Positions 53,892-62,326 of a stretch of DNA of 64,000 bases are shown here, piece by piece (position 1 is the stretch's first letter; every line of letters begins with the position of its first letter). The stretch spans positions 4,774,001 to 4,838,000 of the forward strand of contig CBDHFM010000030.1 in NCBI GenBank assembly GCA_965262505.1, written 5' to 3'. A model generated the notes under the pieces. That model searched no databases, was not told where the DNA came from, and saw only the letters and a program-made list of their open reading frames with translations. This stretch comes from JACPPO01 sp965262505 (lineage in GTDB: Bacteria; Acidobacteriota; Vicinamibacteria; Vicinamibacterales; UBA2999). The position numbers and the translations under genes are program-made.

Positions 53892-55889
53892 CTACACGAA
53901 GAACGCATACGTGAGCATCAGATCCTGCAGCCAGGCGAGCCACTTGAGGCTCCACTTGAGGCTCGCCTCCTCCGCGCGCGGCTCGAGGGTGGCGCTGTTG
54001 TTCGTGTAGTTCACGTCCAGCAGCAGCACGCGCTCGGGATCGACCTCGACCGACAGCGCCTGCGACGGCCGCTCGTAGGTATAGATGACGCGACGGTCGC
54101 GCCCATCCCACTGCTCGATGATCCGCTCCCCGTCGCGCAGCGTTGTCACGACGTCAACCGGAAAAATCGCCTCCCCGAACCGTCGAACCACGACGATGGT
54201 GCGGTACTGGTCGGTGTCGGTCGTCGCATCCGGCCCCGGCCGGGTGCTCGTGAACCGCTGGACACCGTAGTCGAAGACGTTGGAGCTGCGATAGACCTGG
54301 TCGAAGAACCAGGTCATGTCCCGTCCGCTCACTTCGTTGACCACGGCGAAAAAATCCGCCGGCTGCGGATGCCGGAACTTCCACCGGTCGAAGTAGGTGG
54401 ACATGATGCGCTGCAGAACGGGCCAGCCGAGGCGGCGTTCGAGCGTGTGCAGCCAGAGCGCCGTCTTGTCATAGGAGACGGCAGTCGCGGTTCCCGGCCA
54501 GTACTGATACGTCGGCGTCGACTGCGCGTCCGCTTTCGCGCTGTTCCGGTATCCGGCCAACCGGTTGCCGTCGGTGGCGCGCGTGAGGCGGATGTCGTCG
54601 AGCACCCACGGAATGAAACCGCCGAAAAACCGGGCCGCCACGCGGTTGGGCAGCCCGGCTTCGTCCGAGACGCGGGCCTCCGAAAACGTGTTGAGCCCTT
54701 CGTCCATCCATGCGTGCTCGAACTCGTTGCTGCCGACGATGCCGTACCAGAACTGGTGGCCGGCTTCATGGACCGTCACCCGTTCGGGCTGCGACACTTC
54801 CACCGGGCCAAGCCACCGCGCGCCGGCCGTGAAGAGTGTCGGATATTCCATCCCGCCGCTGCGGCTCTGGTAGGCCGGATCGACGATGGTGACCCGATCG
54901 TAGGGATAGGCGCCGAACCACTCGCCGTAATACCTGAGCGCGGCGGCGGTGGCGTCGAAGTGGCGCGACTCCTGTCCCTGGTGCTCGGGCCGGAGCAGCA
55001 GCCGCATCTCCACGGACGGCAGCGTCGGGTGGTCGAACGTCTGCGCCACGTCGATGAAGTCCTCGCTCGCCGTCCAGGCGAAGTCGTGGATGTCCTCGCC
55101 GCGATACCGGTGCGTGACCGTACCGTCGGCGTTCTCCGTGCGCTCCACCTCGCCGCCCGATGCGCCGACGACGAAGCCCTGCGGCACGGTGATGCCGACA
55201 TCGTAGACGCCGTAGTCCGAGTAGAACTCGGCAATGGCGTGAAACTGGTGCGTGTTCCAGCCTGCATCCTCGAGGACGCCGAGCTTCGGAAACCACTGCG
55301 CGATGAAGTAGTAGTCGCCGGCGTACCCTGTGCGCGCGAACGGCCGCGGCACCTTCGCGTTCCAGTCCAGTTCGATCTCGATCGTCTCGTTCGGGCGCAC
55401 GTCCCACGGCAGCGTCGCCGCCATCACCGTCCGGTCGGCCGTATTGCCGTCATCCGGGGCGAGAAAGCGCTGCCACTGCGTCAGCTCGGCCCAATCGCCG
55501 CCCGCCGCGCCGTCGATCGTGCGCGCGCGAAGGCGGGTCACGTCCATCGAGCTCCAGGCATCGTCACGGGGAGCGGTGAAGTTGCCGGCCAGACTCCGCT
55601 CGCGGAGCCACGTCGACTCACGGTTCCGCCAGGCGTTCCAGTAGAGGTGGAACTGCAGCTCACGCGTGGGATTGGCGCTGATGTTGCGCCAGCGAATCGT
55701 CTCGCGGCCCGTCAGCGTGCGGGCGGCATGATCGAGACGCACGTCGATGTCGTAGTTGGCGTTGCGCGGCGAGCGGGCGCCCGCCTCAACTTGGACAACA
55801 TCCTGCACGCCCGCCTGTCGTCCCTCGACCGTGATGAGACCGAGGAGCAGGAGAGCGGACGAAAGGGCGCAGCGGACGCCGGGGTGCAT
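53892..55889 (-). CDS. Secreted M1-family metallopeptidase
   Basis: 665 residues with a signal peptide (RCALSSALLLLGLITVEGRQ). The zinc site is VTVHEAGHQFWYG (HExxH; here HEAGH) followed by EFEHAWMDEGLNTF with the third ligand Glu. The upstream GGMEYPTLFT is the GxMEN-like substrate loop in a secreted subfamily. A C-terminal beta domain follows (IVVVRRFGEAIFPVDVVTTL). Likely digests extracellular peptides. Confidence 0.92.
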   Translation of the reverse strand: MHPGVRCALSSALLLLGLITVEGRQAGVQDVVQVEAGARSPRNANYDIDVRLDHAARTLTGRETIRWRNISANPTRELQFHLYWNAWRNRESTWLRERSLAGNFTAPRDDAWSSMDVTRLRARTIDGAAGGDWAELTQWQRFLAPDDGNTADRTVMAATLPWDVRPNETIEIELDWNAKVPRPFARTGYAGDYYFIAQWFPKLGVLEDAGWNTHQFHAIAEFYSDYGVYDVGITVPQGFVVGASGGEVERTENADGTVTHRYRGEDIHDFAWTASEDFIDVAQTFDHPTLPSVEMRLLLRPEHQGQESRHFDATAAALRYYGEWFGAYPYDRVTIVDPAYQSRSGGMEYPTLFTAGARWLGPVEVSQPERVTVHEAGHQFWYGIVGSNEFEHAWMDEGLNTFSEARVSDEAGLPNRVAARFFGGFIPWVLDDIRLTRATDGNRLAGYRNSAKADAQSTPTYQYWPGTATAVSYDKTALWLHTLERRLGWPVLQRIMSTYFDRWKFRHPQPADFFAVVNEVSGRDMTWFFDQVYRSSNVFDYGVQRFTSTRPGPDATTDTDQYRTIVVVRRFGEAIFPVDVVTTLRDGERIIEQWDGRDRRVIYTYERPSQALSVEVDPERVLLLDVNYTNNSATLEPRAEEASLKWSLKWLAWLQDLMLTYAFFV

Positions 55890-56149
55890 GCTGCGTCATT
55901 CTACAATCGGTTCTTTCAGAAGAAGAGGCCTTCGGAGATCCCGGAATTCACGCGTGTTGCCGCTTCGTTGGCGCCGACCAGCGCCGCCATGTGACTCCGA
56001 ACAAAGCCATAACGTAACCTTGAAGAACGGCTTTTTCTCCGCACATGACGGCGCTGCCCGGCTCAGAACCGTTCCACGGGTCAGTCGTTCTTCTGGGCGG
56101 GAATGGAGAAACCTGCGAGGCTGTTTTCGATTGAAGTGAAGAAATCCTG
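55890..56149. other. Intergenic region, no gene seen
   Basis: Between the M1 start and the reconstructed 3' end of the S8 protease gene. No open frame with protein-like sequence and no RNA gene was recognised. Confidence 0.45.
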
Positions 56150-56328
56150 TCAAGGAGTGCGGTTGCTCCCGAGTAGTCGCCCAAGGCTTAGCGATGAATG
56201 GCGCCCAGCACGGCGCCGAACCCGACACTGATTCTTTCGGGGGAGCTCTGTTCCTCCACGCCTATTAACTCGGATGAGCACCGTGAGCTTGATCCGGTTT
56301 GGTGGACATCTTCCGAGAGGCGGATACG

Positions 56329-56646
56329 ATGGCCAGAATGGGATCAAGCAAGGCGGGACGACGGGTACGACGACAGTTCACCGAGGAGTTCAAAGCAGGG
56401 GCCGTACGGCTGGTCCTGGATGAGGAGCGGACGGTTGGTGCGGTCGCACGCGAGTTGGACCTGACGCCCTCTGCGCTCGCCGGCTGGGTCCGGGCGGGGC
56501 AGGCCGAGTGCACGCAGGGCAAGAGCGGGCTCATGAAGGAAGACCGCGAGGAATTGGTGCGACTTCGCAAGGAGCTGCGCATCGCCCAGGAAGAGCGTGA
56601 CATCCTAAAAAAAGCGGCGGCGTACTTCGCGACGCAGAGCCGATGA
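56329..56646 (+). CDS. IS3-family orfA (HTH/leucine-zipper protein)
   Basis: 105 residues from ATG 56329. HTH (FTEEFKAGAVRLVLDEERTV, VARELDLTPSALAGWVRAGQ) followed by a helical zipper (LVRLRKELRIAQEERDILKK) and the typical end AAAYFATQSR. Overlaps orfB by ATGA. Confidence 0.88.
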   Translation: MARMGSSKAGRRVRRQFTEEFKAGAVRLVLDEERTVGAVARELDLTPSALAGWVRAGQAECTQGKSGLMKEDREELVRLRKELRIAQEERDILKKAAAYFATQSR

Positions 56647-57317
56647 GATTTACCTTCATCGCGGCGAAGAAGGCCGAGCATACCGTGACGATTCTCTGCC
56701 GGTGTTTGTGCGTGACGCGCAGTGGCTTCTACGCGTGGCAGGCCCGCCCCGAATCCCTCCATGCCCGCAACGATCGCCGATTAAAAGTGCTCATGCACAC
56801 CTCGTTTGCGGAAAGCCGGCGGAACTACGGCAGTCCGCGCGTCCACGATGATCTGATCGACTGGCAGGAGCACGTGAGCCGGAAGCGCGTCGTCCGGTTC
56901 ATGCAGGAAGAAGGCCTGAAAGCCCGGGTCCGCAAGCGGTACACGCACACGACGATGAGCGACCACGATCAACCGGTGGCCGCCAATCTGCTCGACCGGC
57001 GGGTCGAGGCGGCGGCGCCGAATCAACGCTGGGTCGGGGATACGCCCGAGTTCGTCATCGCCACCAGCGGCAAGCTCTATCTGGCGGTGCTCCTCGATCT
57101 GTTTTCCCGGTTCGTCGTCGGCTGGGCGCTCAGTGCCGTCAATGACCGCCACCTGACCATCAAGGCGCTTGAGATGGCCCTGAAGCGCCGGTGCCCCGAC
57201 TTCGGGCTCCTGCATCACTCCGACCAGGGCTGCACGTACGCGAGCGGGGACTACCAGGACCTTCTCGACGCGCGCGGCATCGTCTGCAGCATGAGCCGCC
57301 GGGGCAATTGCTACGAC

Positions 57318-57538
57318 TGTGAGCATGATGGCGTTGCCGCTTAGCCCGGTCTGACTCCTACTATGACCGACCTCGTGTTCTTGCGTTGATCTGTCGGCCG
57401 GGCTGGGTGGTATCTGCTCACCCGCAGTCTGGTTGGGGGGACGTGACCGAATAGGGGCCTGGCATCGAGACCCATCACAGTCCTGTCCACTCCCTTTGAC
57501 CCGGCGGCACACTCAGTCCTGTGAAAGAGGTCGACTTC
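57318..57538 (+). ncRNA. Candidate bridge-RNA region of the IS110 element
   Basis: In IS110-group elements the non-coding left end gives a structured bridge RNA that recognises target and donor DNA. Here AGCCCGG (57343-57349) can pair with CCGGGCT (57398-57404), and CCGAC (57367-57371) with GTCGG (57393-57397). The right arms are adjacent and the left arms are separated by a 17-nt bulge. The position fits, but guide loops matching the target were not identified by eye. Confidence 0.4.
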
Positions 57539-58621
57539 ATGTCAATCCCGAGTACGGCTGTTCTACCGTTGGCCACGGTCATCGTCGGCGTCGATACCCA
57601 TAAGCACGTCCACGTCGCCGTCGCGATCGATGGTGTGGGTGCCAAACTCGCGACCTGCACGGTCTCGGCGGATCGCGCCGGCTCTGCCGTGCTGGTGGAC
57701 TGGGCGCGTGGGTTGGGGACCGTCGAGGCCTTTGGCATCGAGGGCACCGGCTCGTATGGCGTTGGCCTGGCGAGTTTCGTCCGCCGGCACGCCGTCCGTG
57801 TCGTCGAAGTGAGTCACTGCGACCGGCGTAAGCGGCGCAACAACGGCAAGAGTGACACGATCGACGCCGAGGCGGCCGCACGCTCCGTGCTCGCCGGTGT
57901 CTCCACCGCTGTACCGAAGTCGGCAGATGGGTCGGCGGAAATGGCACGGCAGATTAAGGTCGCCAGAGATACCGCCGTGAAGGCGAGAAGTGCAGCGATC
58001 ATCACGCTCAAGACGCTGATCGTCAACGCCCCGAGTGCCCTGCGCGAGGATCTGGACCCGCTGACCGATCGTAAACTCATTGACCGTTGTCATCGACTAA
58101 AACCAGGCGAGGTCGTGGACACAAGAGCCTCGACCAAACACGCGCTGAGGGCGATTGCCGCGCGTTGGATCGCGCTCACCGATGAGATCGATGCACATGA
58201 CGTGGTCCTGGATGCAATCACCCTCGCCGCCGCCCCGACGCTACGGCAGGCCTTCGGGATTGGCCCAGACTCAGCCGCAGAAATGATGATCGTCGCCGGT
58301 GATAATCCCACGAGAATCCGCTCCGAAAGCGCCTTCGCGAAACTGTGCGGGGTCTGTCCGATTCCAGCGTCGAGCGGTGTGACGAATCGCCACCGTCTCT
58401 TTCGAGGAGGGCATCGTCAAGCCAATGCCGCGCTCTATCGCATCGTCATCGTCCGCATGCGCTGGCATCAACCGACCATAGACTACGTCGCCCGCAGGAC
58501 GCTTCAGGGCCTTTCCAAGAAGGACATCCTCCGCTGTCTGAAGCGATTCGTGGCCCGCGAGGCTTGCAACGGCCTCATCAAAGACCATCGGTCGCGCACC
58601 GTGGTCGAAGACGCAGCCTGA
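57539..58621 (+). CDS. IS110-family transposase
   Basis: 360 residues from ATG 57539. DEDD RuvC-like N-terminal domain (VIVGVDTHKHVHVAVAIDG, EAFGIEGTGSYGVGLA, GKSDTIDAEAAARSVL) and a C-terminal transposase_20 domain with the candidate catalytic Ser in PIPASSGVTNRHRLFRGGHR. It appears intact. Confidence 0.9.
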   Translation: MSIPSTAVLPLATVIVGVDTHKHVHVAVAIDGVGAKLATCTVSADRAGSAVLVDWARGLGTVEAFGIEGTGSYGVGLASFVRRHAVRVVEVSHCDRRKRRNNGKSDTIDAEAAARSVLAGVSTAVPKSADGSAEMARQIKVARDTAVKARSAAIITLKTLIVNAPSALREDLDPLTDRKLIDRCHRLKPGEVVDTRASTKHALRAIAARWIALTDEIDAHDVVLDAITLAAAPTLRQAFGIGPDSAAEMMIVAGDNPTRIRSESAFAKLCGVCPIPASSGVTNRHRLFRGGHRQANAALYRIVIVRMRWHQPTIDYVARRTLQGLSKKDILRCLKRFVAREACNGLIKDHRSRTVVEDAA

Positions 58622-60310
58622 TCGCCAAGTGACTTTCTTGACTTATAGGGGCGTCAACGCCGTGATGGAAAGCTTCTTCTCGACGGTCAAGAACGAGCTC
58701 GCAGACCCGTTCGCCAGTCACGGCGACGCGAAGATGGAATTGTTCGATTACATCGAAGTGTTCTATAACCAACGGCGCCGGCATTCGACGATCGGCCGCA
58801 TCAGTCCGGCGGCCTTCGAACGGCGAGCACAGGTGGCTCAAGTAGCATAACTAAACCGTCCACGGGATCGGATCAAGCTCAAGGGCGGCGCGAACGTTCA
58901 AACTCCCGGCGCCAGCCTGCACAGCGATGGTCTCTGGAACGGTGCTCGCGGTCTGCTGAATGAGCTGCCTGATCAACTCTGGATTCGTTGGCTGCTGCGA
59001 TTGCAGTAACAGAGCCACGGCCCCAGACACCGCCGCAGCCGCCATGCTCGTGCCCGATAGCTGAAGCCGCTTGCCTTCGGTCGTGTCGATCACCAGCTCT
59101 GGATGTTCCTTTGCCAGCGTCGACCCGGGCGCCAGGAGGCCGCGGATCTTGTTGCCCGGCGCCAAGAGGTCCGGCTTGATCAGGTGGTCGAACTGCGTCA
59201 CGCCACGCGAGCTGTACGTCGTCACCTCGTCGTCGGACCGCCACGGCGTCTGTTTCGTGTTGAGCGCCCCGGCGGTGATCGCGAACGGCGAGCTGCCAGG
59301 CACGGTGATGCCGCCCAGGACTTCGTTGCCCGCCTCGTCCTTGCCGAAATTACCTGCCGACGCCACCACGACTATGCCGGCCCGATACGCGCGCTCCACG
59401 GCCTGGCAGACGGGATCGTCCGCGCAGGCTTGCAGCACAGGCCCGCCCAGCGAGAGGTTGATCACTCGGATGCGGTAGCGGTCGCGGTTGGCGACGGTCC
59501 AGTCGATTGCGTCCACGACGTCGCCGGCGAAGCCGTCGCCGTTGGCGTCGAGCACCCGGAGGCTGATGATCTGCGCGCCCGGCGCCACGCCGCGTGTGTC
59601 GTCGTGGCGGTTCACGCCGCCCGCCGCGATGATCCCCGCCACGTGCGTGCCGTGTCCGTTGTCGTCGCCGGTGCCGTTGCCCGAGGGCGAGGCGGGCGTG
59701 TATTCATCGCCGTCACACGTCAGCCGAACCTTCTGACCCTGGCCTTTCGATGTCGCTGTGAAATCAACGCTGCCGAGGATGCGGCCGACTAGCTCGGGCA
59801 CGTCCGCGACACCGGAGTCGATGACCGCCACGACAACGCCCTCGCCGGTTACGCCTGCCGCACCCGCAACCAAGCCGTCGTCCCACACCTGGTCCGCCCC
59901 GATCGCCGCAGTGGTCACAGCCATGTGCGCTTGCAGGCAGTAGTTGCTGGAGAGGGTATCGACATCGCTGTCGGCAGCCAGGGCGTCAAGCTGGCCGGCC
60001 GGCACGTCGAGCACAGCGCCCGACGCGAGCCGCTTGTGGATGCGCAGGCCGTGGCGCTCGGCAATCGCGTCTACCGTCGCCTGCGAGCCTGTCACGATGA
60101 CGCTGGCGTCGGTTGTGTTGCCCGCCTGAAGTTGCGCCGCGAGATCCGCGGACACGCGGGCATACCGCGGTCCCGGAGAGCGCTGCGCCGATACATCGTT
60201 TGGTCTGACGGCTTGGCTTGGTCGCACGGCCTCGTTGGGTCGGATAGCCTGGTTTGGTCCGACGGTTTGGTGTACCGCCACGGATTTCTTGGACAGCCGG
60301 GTGAGTGTAT

Positions 60311-61216
60311 TCACGCGGCCGTGGTGAGCGCAACCGCGCGACGGACGACGGCGGGTGCGCGGAAGCCGAGTCGCTCGATCAACCACTGCTGGTTATAGGT
60401 CTCCTTGAAGGTGCGCAGCGCCTGCTGCAAGTCCTCGACATCCGTAAAGTGGCGCACCCACAGCAGCTGTTCCTTGAGGGTGCGGAAGAACCGTTCGATG
60501 CAGCCGTTCCCCTCGGGCTGGCGGACGAAGGCCGGTGATGACACGATGCCGAGGAACCGGAGCTCGGCGTGAAAGTCGTTGCTCATGTACTGACTGCCGT
60601 GGTCGTGGCGCATCGTGAGCCCGCTCGCCACGCCGGCGGCCATCGTCCCGAAGTGATCTCGGACGCCCTGGCGCACCGGCTCCAACGCCTCGAAGCGCGT
60701 GCCGTACTTCGCCGCGTGTAGTCCCACACATTCGGCCGTGCAGTGATCGATCGCCCCGACGATCGTGACGTGGCCGTCCGCCAGCGTCACGGTGGCCGTC
60801 GCATCGGTGCCCCACATCACGTTGGGACTGGCGGTGACGATGGTGCCGTCGTGGGGACGGGCGGCGACCGGCGTGGGCAGCCGCGCAGGGCCGAGCAAGT
60901 CGGCAGCGCGCATCACGACCAACGTCCGACGTTTCGACGTGCGCAGCCCCTGCACCCGCAAGCGCGCCCAGATCTTGCGGTGCCCTTCGCCGTGGAACGG
61001 ACTCGCGGCGATCACGGCCCGGACCGCGGCCGTCAGCGCCGCATCCGACTGGGGCGGCTTGGGTCCGCGCTTGGCCACCGGCGTCGGCCGGGCGCGCCGG
61101 GTCCGTTGCGCGTAGACCGTCGAGCGCGGCACCTGCCACACGCGCGTGACGCGGGCGATGCCGTACGGCCGGTGGGTGGAGGGCGAAGTCTCGTGACGCA
61201 TCGCTTCGACCTCCAC
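60311..61216 (-). CDS. IS3-family orfB integrase domain
   Basis: 301 residues. HTH_21-like start (RVTRVWQVPRSTVYAQRTRR, HGEGHRKIWARLRVQGLRTS) and rve catalytic core (VMWGTDATATVTLADGHVTI with Asp, TMRHDHGSQYMSNDFHAELR with Asp, GNGCIERFFRTLKEQLLWVR with Glu). It is probably made by a -1 frameshift from orfA. Confidence 0.88.
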   Translation of the reverse strand: MEVEAMRHETSPSTHRPYGIARVTRVWQVPRSTVYAQRTRRARPTPVAKRGPKPPQSDAALTAAVRAVIAASPFHGEGHRKIWARLRVQGLRTSKRRTLVVMRAADLLGPARLPTPVAARPHDGTIVTASPNVMWGTDATATVTLADGHVTIVGAIDHCTAECVGLHAAKYGTRFEALEPVRQGVRDHFGTMAAGVASGLTMRHDHGSQYMSNDFHAELRFLGIVSSPAFVRQPEGNGCIERFFRTLKEQLLWVRHFTDVEDLQQALRTFKETYNQQWLIERLGFRAPAVVRRAVALTTAA

Positions 61217-61590
61217 CAGCCCAAAGGGCGGCCGGCCTCCAGGTGTCGAATCTTCTCGGCCAGCAACGCCTTGTCGGTGGCGAGATCCGCCACGACGCGC
61301 TTGAGCCGCCGCGTGTCCGCGCCCTCGACGGCGACCTCGCGATGCTTGAGGCGGGCCTCACCGCCGGCCACGAAGTCGTCACGCCACTGCGAGAGCTTCG
61401 CCGCCGTCACGCCATGGCGACGACTGAGGCTCTCGAGTGATTCCCCCTTGAGGACCTCGATGACCACGGAGACTTTTCGTCGCGCGGACCACCGCCCCGT
61501 GCCGACGAGCGCCCACGAGGCTGAGGCCTCTGCGGTCGCCCTCCGGGCTCCCTCCGAGGCCTCAGCCTCGTGCTGTTTTCCCTTGGACAT
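61033..61590 (-). CDS. IS3-family orfA
   Basis: The frame starts at ATG 61590. Residues about 35-115 are the conserved part (KVSVVIEVLKGESLESLSRR, HGVTAAKLSQWRDDFVAGGE, DKALLAEKIRHLEAGRP). The last 60 residues overlap orfB in a different frame and are probably not part of the natural product, since ribosomes would shift near 61230. Confidence 0.8.
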   Translation of the reverse strand: MSKGKQHEAEASEGARRATAEASASWALVGTGRWSARRKVSVVIEVLKGESLESLSRRHGVTAAKLSQWRDDFVAGGEARLKHREVAVEGADTRRLKRVVADLATDKALLAEKIRHLEAGRPLGWWRSKRCVTRLRPPPTGRTASPASRACGRCRARRSTRNGPGAPGRRRWPSADPSRPSRMRR

Positions 61591-61798
61591 AACTCATTCT
61601 CCTTCTCGCAGAAGGCTGTCCAAAGAAATCGTGGGGCGCGGGAGTCCGACGGTTTGGTTTGGTAGGGCGGCCTCGTCGGGTCGGATGACCTGACTCACGG
61701 ACACGATCAGCGCCGCGACGCAGACGAGCGCGGCCAACGCCTTCGACCGCGCCGCTGATGTTGCCGTCCGTTGTTCGTGTGCCATTAGGGGACTCTCG

Positions 61799-62071
61799 CT
61801 AGATACGGACCGATCGGATGGCAAAGGTTGCGGCCGATGCGGAGGTGGAAAACGCCTGTGGCCGGAAGCCAAGGCCGTAGAGCGATTCGACGAGTACCCG
61901 CTGCGACCCGCCAAGCGTGCGGATTGTCTGCAGCCGGCCCTCGCGAATGCGGTTGTACACGGTGCGCCGCGACACGTTCAGCAGGCGCCCGGCCTGCTCG
62001 ATCGACACACTGCGTCCGAGACGTAGGTCGGTGAGGGGCGTTCGCTCGATATGTGGTGCGATTGGCATCAT
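61799..62071 (-). CDS. Helix-turn-helix (excisionase-like) DNA-binding protein
   Basis: 90 residues from ATG 62071 (a second ATG follows at 62068). One HTH of the MerR/excisionase type: VSIEQAGRLLNVSRRTVYNR and IREGRLQTIRTLGGSQRVLV. It ends 13 bp before the S8 protease start in the same direction, so it may have regulated or been co-transcribed with that gene. Confidence 0.75.
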   Translation of the reverse strand: MMPIAPHIERTPLTDLRLGRSVSIEQAGRLLNVSRRTVYNRIREGRLQTIRTLGGSQRVLVESLYGLGFRPQAFSTSASAATFAIRSVRI

Positions 62072-62252
62072 CAGAGTCCCTTGCAATGGCAGGGATGGTG
62101 CCAACGCCAGGCGCGGGGCAATGTATCGCCGTAAAGGACTGACGAGATGGTTGTTAGATCGACTTGGTACGACCGGCGGCGCGGACGCGGATCCGCTGGG
62201 GCAGCCAAATGCTTGGCCCACGCGGCCGCGCGGCGACCGCAACACGTTGTGC

Positions 62253-62283
62253 AATCTGCACACTAATGTGTTGAAATCTGCAC
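62253..62283. promoter_or_regulatory. Direct repeat in the divergent promoter region
   Basis: AATCTGCAC occurs at 62253-62261 and 62275-62283, 22 bp apart (two helical turns), in the gap between the HTH gene and the divergent substrate-binding protein. It is a reasonable operator for the HTH protein, by inference only. Confidence 0.3.
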
Positions 62284-62326
62284 GGTTTGTGATTGCGGCC
62301 AAGATCTTGGCCTGGGTAGCCAAAAA

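Larger units (their letters stand above)
57318..58655 (+). mobile_element. IS110-family insertion sequence
   Basis: About 1338 bp inserted after TACGAC of the host orfB. As usual for IS110 there are no terminal inverted repeats. Bounds are set by where the host reading frame leaves (57317) and resumes (58656). A 221-bp non-coding left end precedes the transposase. Confidence 0.8.
56643..58850 (+). pseudogene. IS3-family orfB integrase domain, split by IS110
   Basis: Codons 1-225 (56643-57317) reach GNCYD after the first two catalytic Asp regions (RWVGDTPEFVI, LLHHSDQGCTYAS). The remaining 64 codons (58656-58850) start NAVMESFFSTVKNEL with the catalytic Glu. The two parts join in frame to 289 residues. 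The IS110 sits exactly between the second Asp and the Glu, so the transposase is inactive. Confidence 0.85.
56290..58875 (+). mobile_element. IS3-type insertion sequence carrying a nested IS110
   Basis: Ends TGATCCGGTTTGGTGGAC (left) and, inverted, TGATCCGATCCCGTGGAC (right), flanked by the 4-bp repeat AGCT (56286-56289 and 58876-58879). It carries orfA and an orfB that is itself split by an IS110 element at 57318-58655. Without the nested copy it would be about 1.25 kb, normal for IS3. Confidence 0.8.
60278..61636 (-). mobile_element. IS3-type insertion sequence, second copy family
   Basis: The ends GATTTCTTGGACAGCC (left) and GATTTCTTTGGACAGCC (right, inverted) face each other with CCACG-type outer bases. 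Exact ends are uncertain by a few bases. It carries orfA and orfB in overlapping frames and interrupts the S8 protease gene near residue 50. Confidence 0.75.
56150..61785 (-). pseudogene. S8 subtilisin-like protease gene broken by two insertion sequences
   Basis: The start is ATG 61785 (MAHEQRTATSAARSKALAAL, signal helix). A repeat-rich N-terminal region (VIRPDEAALPNQTVGLPR) is cut by an IS3-type element (60278-61636) and resumes with TVGPNQAIRPNEAVRPSQAV. The S8 domain is complete: VVVAVIDSGVAD (Asp), DNGHGTHVAGIIA (His) and LQLSGTSMAAAAVSGAV (Ser). After LNVRAALEL a second IS (56290-58875) intervenes. Across it the frame continues TVLIRVNRRGGTELPRKNQC to TGA at 56150. About 560 residues when whole. 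Confidence 0.8.
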
